Below are positions 53,480-61,887 of a stretch of 64,000 nt of DNA, one piece after another. Position numbers and translations under genes: made by a program. Numbering within the stretch: the first letter of the stretch is position 1; each line of letters begins with the position of its first letter. The DNA comes from SpSt-501 sp037481615 (lineage in GTDB: Bacteria > Desulfobacterota > Desulfobacteria > Desulfobacterales > SpSt-501), in NCBI GenBank assembly GCA_037481615.1, contig JBBFLI010000012.1. One strand, given 5' to 3'. The notes under the pieces were generated by a model. The model searched no databases, was not told where the DNA came from, and saw nothing but the letters and a program-made list of their open reading frames with translations.

Positions 53480-55330
53480 TCAGTCGATCCCTTCACAGGC
53501 GAGGCAATAGGCGAAGACGCCCCGGGGGTCCTGGGTCAAGAGTTCGCCGATCCCTTGCGGCAAGGCCCACACCGCCTCCGCCGGGAAAACCAGTCGCGCA
53601 AGCCGCCGCCAATCCCCTCCCCCCTGCACCCATTGCTCCTGGATCTCCCGGAGAATCTTCTCCCGCCGGGAGAGCGGCGGCTCGACATAGTCGACCGCAT
53701 AGTCCTCCAGCTTCGCTCGCCGGGCGGCCGCAGCGATCGCCTCTTCGATGCCCCCGAGATGGTCGACCAGCCCCTTTTCGCGCGCGTCACGCCCCGACCA
53801 GACCCGGCCCTCGGCGGCCAGCCGGAGCCGCTCGCCGGACAGCCCGCGCGCCTGTCCGACCCGTTCGAGAAAGGCCTGATAGCTCCGTTCCACCAGCAGG
53901 CTCATCGACGAGGCGACGAGCGGATTCAGGGGCCGGCCGGGCACGAAGGCATCGGCGACCCGCGTGGTCCCCACGCCGTCGTTGCGGATCCCGAGAGATT
54001 CGAGGCCCTTTTCGAAAGTCGGCAATACGCCGAAGACCCCGATCGAACCGGTCACCGTCGTCGGGGCGGCCCAGATCTCATCCGCACCGCAGGCGATCCA
54101 GTAGCCGCCCGAGGCGGCGGTTGAGCCGAACGAGGCGACGACCGGTTTTCCCGCGAGCCGGGCGCGTTCGAGTTCCCGCAGCACGTTCTCGGCCGTCAAG
54201 GCACTCCCGCCGGGGCTGTCTACCCGAAGCACCAGGGCGCGCACGGAGCCGTCTTGCACGGCCTTGCGAATCCGCCGGGCGAGTTGCGCCGACCCGACCC
54301 GGCCGGGCCGGGCGACCCCGTCCAGGAGGACCCCCTGGGCGACGATCACCGCGATTTTGGGGCGCCGATCGTCGGGTCGGCCCAGCTCGGCACGCCTCGC
54401 CCGCAGGTATTTTCCGCTCTCGATCCTGCGGAAGGACTGTTCCGCGACATCCTCCCCGACCAGGGCGGTGAGTTCCTCTCTCAGCGCCTCGCGCCCCCGA
54501 ACCGCGTCCACCAGGCCCGCCGCCAGAGCCGCCTGGGCCGCGTCCCCGCCCGCCGCCTCCAGGTGGCGCGGAAATTCCTGAACGTAGTCTTCGAGCCGCG
54601 CCGGATCCAGGCCGCGGCGGGCGGCCACCCCCTGTTTGTACTCCGACCAGAGGACGTCGAGCAGGGCGGCGCTGGCCGTCCGGTCCTCGTCCGACATTTC
54701 GGTGCGTTCGAGAGGTTCGGCGGCGGACTTGTAGGCGCCGGCGCGGAACACGTGGACCTTCACCCCGAGCCGGTCCAGCGCCGAACGCCAGTAGTGCCGG
54801 TACAGGCCGAAGCCTTTCAGGAACACCCCCCCCATCGGGCCGACGTAGACGCGGTCGGCGTGGGCCGCGAGGTAGTAGGACGACTGGAGAAAATAGTCCG
54901 CCGCGGCGATCACGGGCTTTCCCGACCCGCGAAAGCGCTCGAGCGCCGCGCCCAGCGCCTGGAGCTTGCTCAGCGCCGCCCCGCTCAGCCGGCTGGGATC
55001 CAGAAGGACCGCGCGGATGCGCGGGTCTTCGCGCGCGAGATCGAGCGCTTCGACGACGTCGCGCACCACCGTTTCCGCAGCGCCCTCCTCCTCGGAGAGA
55101 AACTCCGTGAGGGACAGCTCACGGGTCGCCTCCTCCACGAGAACGCCGCTCGGGGCCACCACCAGGACGGCGGACTCGGGCAGACGCGGCTCCCGGCCGA
55201 CGAAGAACAGCACGGCGAGAAGGGCGACGGCGGCCAGAAACAGCAGATTCGCCGCAAGCCGCCTCCCGAAACTCACGGCCTGCCAGAGGCCGCGGAGGAG
55301 GGCCCGGAGGACGCGGAACACTTTTCTCAT
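53480..55330 (-). CDS. sppA: Signal peptide peptidase SppA, 67K type
   Basis: 616 residues, the long two-domain form. One membrane segment lies at about 24-45. The catalytic dyad is split as in E. coli: Lys201 in GAYKSAAEP of the N half and Ser407 in STAASGGYW of the C half. VLRVDSPGGSALT and TVTGSIGVFG are conserved. It degrades signal peptides left in the inner membrane after secretion. The ATG at 55330 has a weak ribosome-binding site; a TTG at 55369 is possible but worse. Confidence 0.92.
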   Translation of the reverse strand: MRKVFRVLRALLRGLWQAVSFGRRLAANLLFLAAVALLAVLFFVGREPRLPESAVLVVAPSGVLVEEATRELSLTEFLSEEEGAAETVVRDVVEALDLAREDPRIRAVLLDPSRLSGAALSKLQALGAALERFRGSGKPVIAAADYFLQSSYYLAAHADRVYVGPMGGVFLKGFGLYRHYWRSALDRLGVKVHVFRAGAYKSAAEPLERTEMSDEDRTASAALLDVLWSEYKQGVAARRGLDPARLEDYVQEFPRHLEAAGGDAAQAALAAGLVDAVRGREALREELTALVGEDVAEQSFRRIESGKYLRARRAELGRPDDRRPKIAVIVAQGVLLDGVARPGRVGSAQLARRIRKAVQDGSVRALVLRVDSPGGSALTAENVLRELERARLAGKPVVASFGSTAASGGYWIACGADEIWAAPTTVTGSIGVFGVLPTFEKGLESLGIRNDGVGTTRVADAFVPGRPLNPLVASSMSLLVERSYQAFLERVGQARGLSGERLRLAAEGRVWSGRDAREKGLVDHLGGIEEAIAAAARRAKLEDYAVDYVEPPLSRREKILREIQEQWVQGGGDWRRLARLVFPAEAVWALPQGIGELLTQDPRGVFAYCLACEGID

Positions 55331-55421
55331 GGCAACCGTCTGGACGAGAATTTGCGATTTCTGCTTCAATCGAGAAAGATAATGCAGGCTGGCGGGTTGT
55401 CCAAGGAGCGGTGGGATGGCG

Positions 55422-55453
55422 CCAAAAAGAAAGGCCCCCTGGAGAGGGGCCTT
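55422..55453 (-). terminator. Intrinsic terminator of the hsp20 gene
   Basis: On the minus strand a GC stem of about 8 base pairs (55453-55445 with 55438-55431) is followed by TTTCTTTTTGG. Confidence 0.8.
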
Positions 55454-55479
55454 CCCGGGTCCGAAGCGCAGGATCGCGG

Positions 55480-55926
55480 TCAGTTGACTTTGATCTGCTT
55501 CGGCTTGTGTCCCTCGGGTTTCGGAACCTCCACCGTCAGCAGGCCGTTCTTGAACTCGGCCTTGATCTTCTCCGCATCGACGTCCACCGGCAGGCTGAAG
55601 GAGCGCACGAACTTGCCGTAGGACATCTCCCGGCGATAGTAGTTTTCCTCCTTCACCTCGTTTTCCGATTTCCGCTCGCCCTTGAGCGTCAGGACGCCGT
55701 TCTGCAGGTCCAGGCTGATGTCTTTCTTCTCCAAGCCGGGAAGCTCGGCCTTGATCACGACCTTGTCATCGGTCTCGAACATGTCCACCGCCGGGACCCA
55801 CACGCCTTCCGCCCAGGGGTCGTCGCGGCGATCGGAGCGGAAGAAGACATCGTCGAAAAGACGGTTCATGCGATCCCGCAGGGACACCATTTCCTTCCAC
55901 GGATTCCAGCGGACCAGATCCATCAT
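55480..55926 (-). CDS. Small heat-shock protein, Hsp20 family
   Basis: 148 residues. Alpha-crystallin domain at about 45-140: VPAVDMFETDDKVVIKAELPGLEKKDI, LTLKGERK, YGKFVRSFSLP and the C-terminal FKNGLLTVEVPK. The C-terminal IxI-type tail is QIKVN. It holds unfolded proteins for other chaperones. Two adjacent ATGs (55926, 55923) follow GGGGGG. A promoter with perfect TTGACA lies upstream and a terminator after it, so it is monocistronic. Confidence 0.93.
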   Translation of the reverse strand: MMDLVRWNPWKEMVSLRDRMNRLFDDVFFRSDRRDDPWAEGVWVPAVDMFETDDKVVIKAELPGLEKKDISLDLQNGVLTLKGERKSENEVKEENYYRREMSYGKFVRSFSLPVDVDAEKIKAEFKNGLLTVEVPKPEGHKPKQIKVN

Positions 55927-55992
55927 CCTTCAACCCCCCTTTCGACTTGCAATTTGCCACGAGTTTTGTATCCTTCGTCAGTTTTCGGCCGA

Positions 55993-56020
55993 ATAATAAT
56001 TATCAAAGAGGCTTTGTCAA
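55993..56020 (-). promoter_or_regulatory. Promoter of the hsp20 gene
   Basis: On the minus strand perfect TTGACA (56020-56015), a 16-base spacer and TATTAT (55998-55993), start near 55987. It reads as sigma-70-like rather than sigma-32; no CIRCE repeat was seen. Confidence 0.6.
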
Positions 56021-56078
56021 GACAGTTTCATTACTATTCAGCATTAAACCTATCTGATAATTTTACGATCGGACTCCG

Positions 56079-56648
56079 ATGGAAGAAGCCGAGTTGCCCT
56101 TGCCGGAGCTCAAGGACCTGCGCGGGCGGCAATCCGTCCGCGCCACCTTCAAACTCTCGCCGCGGGCGATCGGGGTGTTGAGCATCGTCGCCGCCCACCT
56201 GGGGATCAAGCAGAAGTCCCTTTTCGACCAGCTGGTGGAGGACATCGAAAGCCTGCGCACGATCGCCCGCAAGATCGAGCCGGCCGAGTTCCGCTGTCTG
56301 GAGCGCGTTCAGAAGACCTTCGTGATCAGCCGGCGGACTCTGGTCAACCTCGAAGCGGCCGCACGGGACTCGAGCGCCCCCCGCGACGCGATCGTCGAAT
56401 ACTCGATCCAGCGCCTGCTGCCGCTGATTCTCGAGGAGCGTGAAAAACACCGCAAGCGCAAAACCCTGCGCGAGGAAATCCGCAGGCAGGCCGACAAGGC
56501 GGAAAAAACCTTGCAGAAGGCCACCGCCCTGCTGGGCGGGGACGACCCCCTGACGGTGCGGCTGGAGGAGGCGGTGCGGGCCCTGTTTTCGCTGCGGGAC
56601 TTCCTCGACGATCTGCTGCGGAAGGGCGAGGCGATCGAGCGCCTCTAA
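56079..56648 (+). CDS. Protein of unknown function with a coiled-coil C-terminal half
   Basis: 189 residues. The N-terminal part (20-115) has two similar blocks, RATFKLSPRAIGVLSIVAAHLGI and TFVISRRTLVNLEAAARDSSAP, each resembling ribbon-helix-helix (strand then helices). The second half is strongly charged (EEREKHRKRKTLREEIRRQADKAEKTLQKATALL), a likely coiled coil. It could be a double RHH DNA-binding or adaptor protein; this is inference. It diverges from hsp20 and overlaps the end of the phosphatase gene by 4 bases. Confidence 0.65.
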   Translation: MEEAELPLPELKDLRGRQSVRATFKLSPRAIGVLSIVAAHLGIKQKSLFDQLVEDIESLRTIARKIEPAEFRCLERVQKTFVISRRTLVNLEAAARDSSAPRDAIVEYSIQRLLPLILEEREKHRKRKTLREEIRRQADKAEKTLQKATALLGGDDPLTVRLEEAVRALFSLRDFLDDLLRKGEAIERL

Positions 56649-58762
56649 AGCATCCGCAGCGCCACCAGGGTCACGTCGTCGGCGGAGCGGCGGCCGGAGC
56701 GGAAACGCGCCAGCTCCTCGACGACGGCCTGCACGAGCACCCGGGCGGGGGCACCGCCGTGGCGGGAGATGAGGTCCCGCAGGCGGGGTTGTCCGAAAAA
56801 CTCTCCCCCCGGCCCCACGGTCTCCCAGATGCCGTCGGTGCCGATGAAGACGACGCTTCCCGCAGGCAGGGGGCCCGCGCCCTCCTCGACGAAACGCGCC
56901 CGGGGATCGACGCCGAGCGGCAGGCCCGAGCCGCGGAGTTCGCGGAAACGGCGGGAACGCGGATCGTACAGCAGCGCCGGCGGATGCCCGGCGCGCACCC
57001 AGCGCAGGTGCCAGCGCTCCCCATCGAGGCAGAGAAAGAACAACGTCATGAAGGACCCGCTCTCACCGAAATCTTCGGCGAGGCGGCGGTTCACATCCCC
57101 CACGATCTCGGCGCAGCCGCCGGGGGCGACGGCGCGCATCCGGAGTGTGGCCCGGGCCGTGGCCATCAGCAGCGCGGCCGGGATGCCGTGGCCGGCGACG
57201 TCGCCCACGGCGACGCAGGGAGCCCCGACCGCGTCCTCGAAGAGGTCATAGTAGTCGCCCCCCGTCTCGTCGCAGGGGAGGCTCGCACCGGCCACTTCCA
57301 GACCCGGCCACGCCGGCGTGCGGCGCGGCAGCAGCTTCTGCTGGACCTCGCTCGCCAAGAGCAGGCCGTTGCGCATGCGCAGGTGCTCCTCCAGTTTCGG
57401 GACCATCTCGTTGAACGTTTCGATGACCCGATCGCGTTCGTCCCCGGTGTGCAGGCCGATGCGGAGGTCGAACCGGCCGCGGCTGATTTCCTCGGCGGCC
57501 TCCGCGAGCGCCGCCATCGGCCGGGTGATGCGGCGCGAGCCGAGCCAGGCGGCCAGGACGGCGACGAGCAGGGCCCCGACCGCGGCGAGGCTCACGACCT
57601 GGATTTCCTCCCGGGTGAACGCCGCAATGGCCGCAACCGCCCGCTCGGGAAGGCGGGTGATCACCGCCTGGGGCACGGCGACCAGAAAGGCGATTTCGCC
57701 GTGCATGGGCGCATGCGCCCAGAGGCAGGGTTCGCCGCGGCAGTCCATCTCGACAACCCCCGAGCGACGCTCGAGGACGGCCTGCGCGAGCCGTCCGGCC
57801 GCCTCCGGTTCCACCTCCGAAAGCGGCTCCGGGACGGGCAGGCCGTCCCAGACCAGCTCCCCGGTCTCCTGCTCGCGGCGGGCGAAGACCAGAAGTTCGT
57901 GCCCGCGGCCGTCGGGGACCGGAACCGCCTCGACGAGATAGGAGGAGACGCTCTCGCTTCGCCAGAGCGTGGAGAGCGCCTCGACGCGCAACACCTCGCT
58001 CGAGAGCACCTCGAGGCCGACCGCGGCCGCCGGCGTCCCGTCGGGATGGAACACCCTCTGCACCACCGTCAGCAGCGAGCGCCGGCTGCCGGGATCCACG
58101 ACCGGGCCGATCCAGCGCGGCTCGCCGGTGGCCTCGGAAAAGCCGGCCCGCAGCCGCGGGTCGTATCCGGGGGGAAACCCGCCGCGCCCCGGGAAGACGA
58201 TTTGCACCCCGCTCTCGGTGACCGCGAAAGCCGCGTGGAAGACCGCCCCCAGGCGTTCGGCGACTTCCCGGAAAGTGTCCTCGAGCGCCGTCAGCCGATC
58301 GATCTCCTCGCGGGCCTCGTCTTCGGAAAGGCCGGGGGCGAGAAGCAGGGACGGCCGCCGGCGGCTGACCCAGTAGCCGCCGCGGTGTCCCCCTGCCGCC
58401 CCTTCCGCGCCGTCGGGCCGCCACTGCGCCTCCGGCGGGGTGCGGAACGGATCGTCGAAGTCGGAGGCGTAGAGCGCCTCCACGCGAGCCGGCGGCTCTT
58501 CGGCGAAAACCGCTTCGGCCTCGCGCACGAGCAGCGACAGAGCGAACTCGAAGGAACGCTTGCTCGCCTGCACAAGGGCGGCGGAATCCTCGGTCGTCAG
58601 CCTCAGGATTTGACGCCAGAGCCCGGCGATCTGGCGGTGGACGTCGGCCGAGATCTCGGCTTCCAGACGGGCCATTTCCCGTCCGCCGATCCAGACGACG
58701 GGAACGAGCGGCAACAGGCTGAAGGCCACCAGCACGACGAACAACTTGCTTCTCAATTTCAT
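56645..58762 (-). CDS. Membrane sensor with HAMP and SpoIIE-type PP2C phosphatase domain
   Basis: 705 residues. Membrane segments at about 8-28 and 385-410 flank a periplasmic sensor domain of about 350 residues. A HAMP domain follows (about 412-465, SRRITRPMAALAEAAEEISRGRFDLRI). The C-terminal PP2C/RsbU domain (about 480-705) has GGDYYDLFE, VGDVAGHGIPAALLMA, IGTDGIWE and SADDVTLVAL, i.e. all metal-binding Asp residues. Such proteins dephosphorylate anti-sigma antagonists or similar partners in response to an outside signal; no partner-switch genes are adjacent. The inositol-monophosphatase-like gene lies 9 bases upstream and is probably co-transcribed. Confidence 0.88.
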   Translation of the reverse strand: MKLRSKLFVVLVAFSLLPLVPVVWIGGREMARLEAEISADVHRQIAGLWRQILRLTTEDSAALVQASKRSFEFALSLLVREAEAVFAEEPPARVEALYASDFDDPFRTPPEAQWRPDGAEGAAGGHRGGYWVSRRRPSLLLAPGLSEDEAREEIDRLTALEDTFREVAERLGAVFHAAFAVTESGVQIVFPGRGGFPPGYDPRLRAGFSEATGEPRWIGPVVDPGSRRSLLTVVQRVFHPDGTPAAAVGLEVLSSEVLRVEALSTLWRSESVSSYLVEAVPVPDGRGHELLVFARREQETGELVWDGLPVPEPLSEVEPEAAGRLAQAVLERRSGVVEMDCRGEPCLWAHAPMHGEIAFLVAVPQAVITRLPERAVAAIAAFTREEIQVVSLAAVGALLVAVLAAWLGSRRITRPMAALAEAAEEISRGRFDLRIGLHTGDERDRVIETFNEMVPKLEEHLRMRNGLLLASEVQQKLLPRRTPAWPGLEVAGASLPCDETGGDYYDLFEDAVGAPCVAVGDVAGHGIPAALLMATARATLRMRAVAPGGCAEIVGDVNRRLAEDFGESGSFMTLFFLCLDGERWHLRWVRAGHPPALLYDPRSRRFRELRGSGLPLGVDPRARFVEEGAGPLPAGSVVFIGTDGIWETVGPGGEFFGQPRLRDLISRHGGAPARVLVQAVVEELARFRSGRRSADDVTLVALRML

Positions 58763-58771
58763 CTTCTCGGC

Positions 58772-59572
58772 TCACTTCAGAGCGGACAGGCACCCCTGGA
58801 CCGCGGCGAGCACGCCGGGCTCGCCGGCGAGCAGCGGCTCATCGATCTTGCGGCCGTCGAGGCAATCGTTGAGATCGAAGTCGCCTCCGTCCAGCCGGCG
58901 GAACCGCCCCCCGGCCGCCTCGAGAAGGATCCGCGCGGCGGCCAGTCCCTGAAAAGTCTCGTTGGCGATGACCGCGGCATCGGCCCGCCCCGTGGCCACG
59001 TAGCCGATGTGGGCCGAGGTGCAACCGAAGGAACGGATCTTCCCCGGGAAGCTCGTGCGGAAGTGCTGATGGAACCGCGAATAGGTGAGCAGGAGGCTCT
59101 CGTCGTTCAGCCCCCCGCAGACGGGGATGCGGATCTCCCGCTCGCCCCAAAAGGCGCGGCCGCCGGCCCGCGCATGGAAGAGATCCCCGGTGGCCGGCAT
59201 GTAGAAGACCCCGAAAAGGGGCCAGAAATTCTCCATCAACGCCAGCGACAGCCCCCAGAGCGGGATCCCCGCCTGGAAGTTGGCGACCCCCTCGAGGGCG
59301 TCGAAACTCCAGAGAAACCGCCCGCGTTCGTGAGAGTAGCCTTCCGCCGGGGCGTCGTGGAGGAAGATCCGATGCTCGGGAAAGCGCCGATGGAGCTCGG
59401 CCGCGAAGAACTCCGTGAGCACGAGTTCCGCCTCGGTCACGACCCGGTCGTCGAATCTCACCTGCGGCCGCCCCTTGCCGTAAAAGTCGAGCGCCATCGC
59501 CCCCGCGCGGCGGATCACTTCCAGACCGAACCCCACCAGATCGTCGATCTCCACCCTGACCTCCTTACCCAT
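58772..59572 (-). CDS. Inositol monophosphatase-family protein with altered metal site
   Basis: 266 residues. It follows the family fold (WSFDALEGVANFQAGIPLWGLSLAL aligns with the usual DPLDGTTNF...GIP block), but key residues differ. The usual D-P-x-D-G-T reads DALEGV at 91-96. The first-motif Glu-Glu reads HDA at 72-74. The Trp-Asp pair late in the protein reads Phe207-Gln208. Loss of that last Asp should weaken or abolish metal catalysis, so it may be a binding protein or act on a different substrate. Start at ATG 59572 with GGAGGAGG. It lies just upstream of the phosphatase gene. Confidence 0.8.
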   Translation of the reverse strand: MGKEVRVEIDDLVGFGLEVIRRAGAMALDFYGKGRPQVRFDDRVVTEAELVLTEFFAAELHRRFPEHRIFLHDAPAEGYSHERGRFLWSFDALEGVANFQAGIPLWGLSLALMENFWPLFGVFYMPATGDLFHARAGGRAFWGEREIRIPVCGGLNDESLLLTYSRFHQHFRTSFPGKIRSFGCTSAHIGYVATGRADAAVIANETFQGLAAARILLEAAGGRFRRLDGGDFDLNDCLDGRKIDEPLLAGEPGVLAAVQGCLSALK

Positions 59573-59672
59573 GCCTCCTCCGTTTTCCTTGGGATGTGAA
59601 CGGGGCCCGAGATCTCCCCTGGGACTACGGTCGAGCGGGCACGCCGATCGCAGCTCCGGTTTTCCCCGCCAC

Positions 59673-59701
59673 TTGACAGGGCTCCCCCGCCGAAATAGCC
59701 T
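59673..59701 (+). promoter_or_regulatory. Candidate promoter of the HD hydrolase gene
   Basis: Perfect TTGACA at 59673-59678, 17 bases, TAGCCT at 59696-59701; start near 59708. Confidence 0.45.
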
Positions 59702-59765
59702 GCCGGACGATCCGTTCCCGAATCCCGGATCGCTTCTTTTTCTGCCCGCACGGACGGATGGACCG

Positions 59766-60350
59766 ATGGAAGCCCCCCTGCCGACCCGCGAGGAAGCCCT
59801 GGCCCTTTTCCGGGAATACAACCGGAGCGAAAGCCTCCTCAAGCACGCGCTGGCCGTGGAAGCGGTCATGCGTCATTTCGCCCAGCTGAAGGGCGCGGAC
59901 GAGGACCTCTGGGGACTCGTCGGCCTGATCCACGACCTGGACTATGAGCGCTTCCCCGAGGAGCACTGCCGCAAGACGGCGGAAATCCTGCGTGCACGCG
60001 GCTGGCCCGAAACCGTCATCCGGGCCGCCGTGAGCCACGGCTGGGGGATCTGCTCCGAGGTCCGGCCCGAGAGCGATCTCGAAAAGACCCTCTATGCGAT
60101 CGACGAGCTGACCGGCCTCGTGACCACGGCGGCCCTGGTACGCCCCTCGCGCAGCGTGCTCGATCTCGAGGCCTCCTCCGTCCGCAAGAAATGGAAAGAC
60201 AAGCGCTTCGCCGCCGGCGTGAACCGCCAGGTCATCGAAACGGGGGCCGCGCTGCTCGGGGCCGATCTCACCTGGCTGATCGCCGAGACCATTCGCGGCA
60301 TGCGCACCGTCGCCGCCGAGATCGGCCTGCACGGCAACCCCCCCGGCTGA
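59766..60350 (+). CDS. HD-domain metal-dependent phosphohydrolase
   Basis: 194 residues. Metal ligands are visible: His27 (LKHALAVE), His56-Asp57 (LIHDLDYERFPEEH), His91 (SHGW) and Asp113 (YAIDELTG). This is a small, single-domain HD hydrolase, with the HDxDYE signature seen in a widespread group of unknown substrate. No membrane or sensor domain. GGATGG precedes the ATG; another ATG 8 bases upstream is out of frame. Confidence 0.87.
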   Translation: MEAPLPTREEALALFREYNRSESLLKHALAVEAVMRHFAQLKGADEDLWGLVGLIHDLDYERFPEEHCRKTAEILRARGWPETVIRAAVSHGWGICSEVRPESDLEKTLYAIDELTGLVTTAALVRPSRSVLDLEASSVRKKWKDKRFAAGVNRQVIETGAALLGADLTWLIAETIRGMRTVAAEIGLHGNPPG

Positions 60351-60371
60351 GCGGCACTATCCCCCCCTCCC

Positions 60372-61796
60372 TCAGGAAGCCGCCCCGCGTCCCTCCCCCC
60401 TCAGGTTCCCCCGCAACAGCGAAATAGCGGCCCCGGCAAGGCAGAGGACCAGGAAAACGGCGAGCGCCCCGTTGAGGCTCGAGAGGAACGCCGCCCGGCT
60501 CCCATCGCCGAGCGGTTCCCGGCCCACCCCGGCGGCGAAAAGAAGGGTGACGATCCCGAGCGAGACGCCCTGCCCGAGTAGCCTCATCGTCGCCACCGAC
60601 CCCGAGGCGACGCCGTAGAGGCGCGGCGGGACGGCGCTCAGGATGGCGTTCATGTTCGGCGATGAAAACAGCGCGAAGCCGAAGCCGAGCAGTGCGAGCA
60701 CGGCGAAAACCGGCAGGAGATTTTCGGAAGCCGCCACCCGCATCAGCCCGCCGAGGGCGAGCGCCGTCACCGCCATCCCGGCCGAGGCCGGGATCCGGGG
60801 CTCCAGGCGGTCGGAGAGCCTTCCGGCGAAGGGCGAAAACAACGCCATGAACACGGGCTGCGCCGTGAGGACCAGGCCGGCTTCGCGGGGCGAGAGCCCC
60901 TGGACGAGCTGCAGGCACAGGCTCATGAGGAAGGTGACGCCGTAGGTCGCCGCGTAATGGATCAGCGCGGCGAGACAGGAGAAGGCGAAAACGCGGTTTT
61001 CGAGCAGCAAGTGCATCTCGAAGAGCGGCTCCGCGTGCCGAAGCTGCCGGCGCCCGAAGGCGTAGAGACCCGCCAGCCCGGCGGCGAAGAGGAGCATCCC
61101 CGAAGCTTCGAGCAGCTCGGCGAGGCCCGAGAGGAGGGCCGTGACGGAGGCGGCGTAGAGCACCGTCCCCTTGCCGTCGAGCCGCCCCCCGCAGGCGGGC
61201 GCCCATTCCCCCTTGAGGTTGCGCCCGGTCAGCCAGGCGAGCAGCACGCAAAGCGGCGGCGGCAGGAGAAAAATCGCCCGCCAGGAGAGCCCTGCGGTCA
61301 GCAGCCCGCCGACGAGGGGGCCCAGGCTCAGGCCGGCGTATACGGCGGCGACGGTGACCCCGAGCACGCGGCCGCGCTCCTCGCGGGGGTAGACCGCCGT
61401 CACCAGCGCGATGCCGGTCGCGAAAACGAAGGCGATCCCGAGGCCCTGCAGGACCCGGCAGGCGATCAGGAAGCCGATCGTGGGGGCGAGGCCGGCGAGC
61501 AGGGTCGCCGCCGCGAGCACCATCATCCCGAGCCGGAAAAGCCTCTTTCTGCCGTGCAGATCGGCCAGCCGCCCCGCGGGGACGAGGGCCGCAGCCGCCG
61601 CCGCCACGATCGAGGTGGCGACCCAGCCCAGCTGAACGGCGTCCGCGGAAAGGCTCCGGCCGATGGCGGGGAGGGCGACATGGACCGCGGAGAGCATGAA
61701 GGGCGTGAGAAAAGAGCCCGCCGCCGCGACCCCGAGGGCCGTCCGACGCGCGAGGGCCTCCTCCGCGCGGTCGGGGGGGCAGGGGGAGGTCGTCAT
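60372..61796 (-). CDS. MFS exporter, DHA2 (14-segment drug:H+) family
   Basis: 474 residues with about fourteen membrane segments. Motif A is LADLHGRKRLFRLGMM near 80-96; motif C-like GPLVGGLLTAGLSWRAIF near 155-172 is the antiporter motif. QLGWVATSIV in the first helix is the DHA2 motif D1 region. It probably expels a toxic compound or metabolite with proton exchange. No regulator is adjacent. A -10-like box ends 9 bases before the ATG, so the message could be nearly leaderless. Confidence 0.9.
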   Translation of the reverse strand: MTTSPCPPDRAEEALARRTALGVAAAGSFLTPFMLSAVHVALPAIGRSLSADAVQLGWVATSIVAAAAAALVPAGRLADLHGRKRLFRLGMMVLAAATLLAGLAPTIGFLIACRVLQGLGIAFVFATGIALVTAVYPREERGRVLGVTVAAVYAGLSLGPLVGGLLTAGLSWRAIFLLPPPLCVLLAWLTGRNLKGEWAPACGGRLDGKGTVLYAASVTALLSGLAELLEASGMLLFAAGLAGLYAFGRRQLRHAEPLFEMHLLLENRVFAFSCLAALIHYAATYGVTFLMSLCLQLVQGLSPREAGLVLTAQPVFMALFSPFAGRLSDRLEPRIPASAGMAVTALALGGLMRVAASENLLPVFAVLALLGFGFALFSSPNMNAILSAVPPRLYGVASGSVATMRLLGQGVSLGIVTLLFAAGVGREPLGDGSRAAFLSSLNGALAVFLVLCLAGAAISLLRGNLRGEGRGAAS

Positions 61797-61805
61797 GGGA
61801 TGCCC

Positions 61806-61834
61806 TGCTTAGCCGATTTCCGGGCCGCCCGCAA
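61806..61834 (-). promoter_or_regulatory. Weak candidate promoter of the MFS gene
   Basis: On the minus strand TTGCGG (61834-61829), 17 bases and TAAGCA (61811-61806), 9 bases before the ATG at 61796. Confidence 0.3.
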
Positions 61835-61849
61835 GCGGCGGCCCCCGTC

Positions 61850-61878
61850 TTTACGCCGGGGGGGGCTTCGGCTACCCT
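61850..61878 (+). promoter_or_regulatory. Weak candidate promoter of the dus gene
   Basis: TTTACG at 61850-61855, 17 bases and TACCCT at 61873-61878, 9 bases before the ATG at 61888. No Shine-Dalgarno sequence is present. Confidence 0.3.
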
Positions 61879-61887
61879 CCACGGGCC

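Noticed and set aside
55927..56078. CIRCE or sigma-32 heat-shock control of hsp20
   Set aside because: No inverted TTAGCACTC repeat and no sigma-32-like box; the visible promoter is sigma-70-like.
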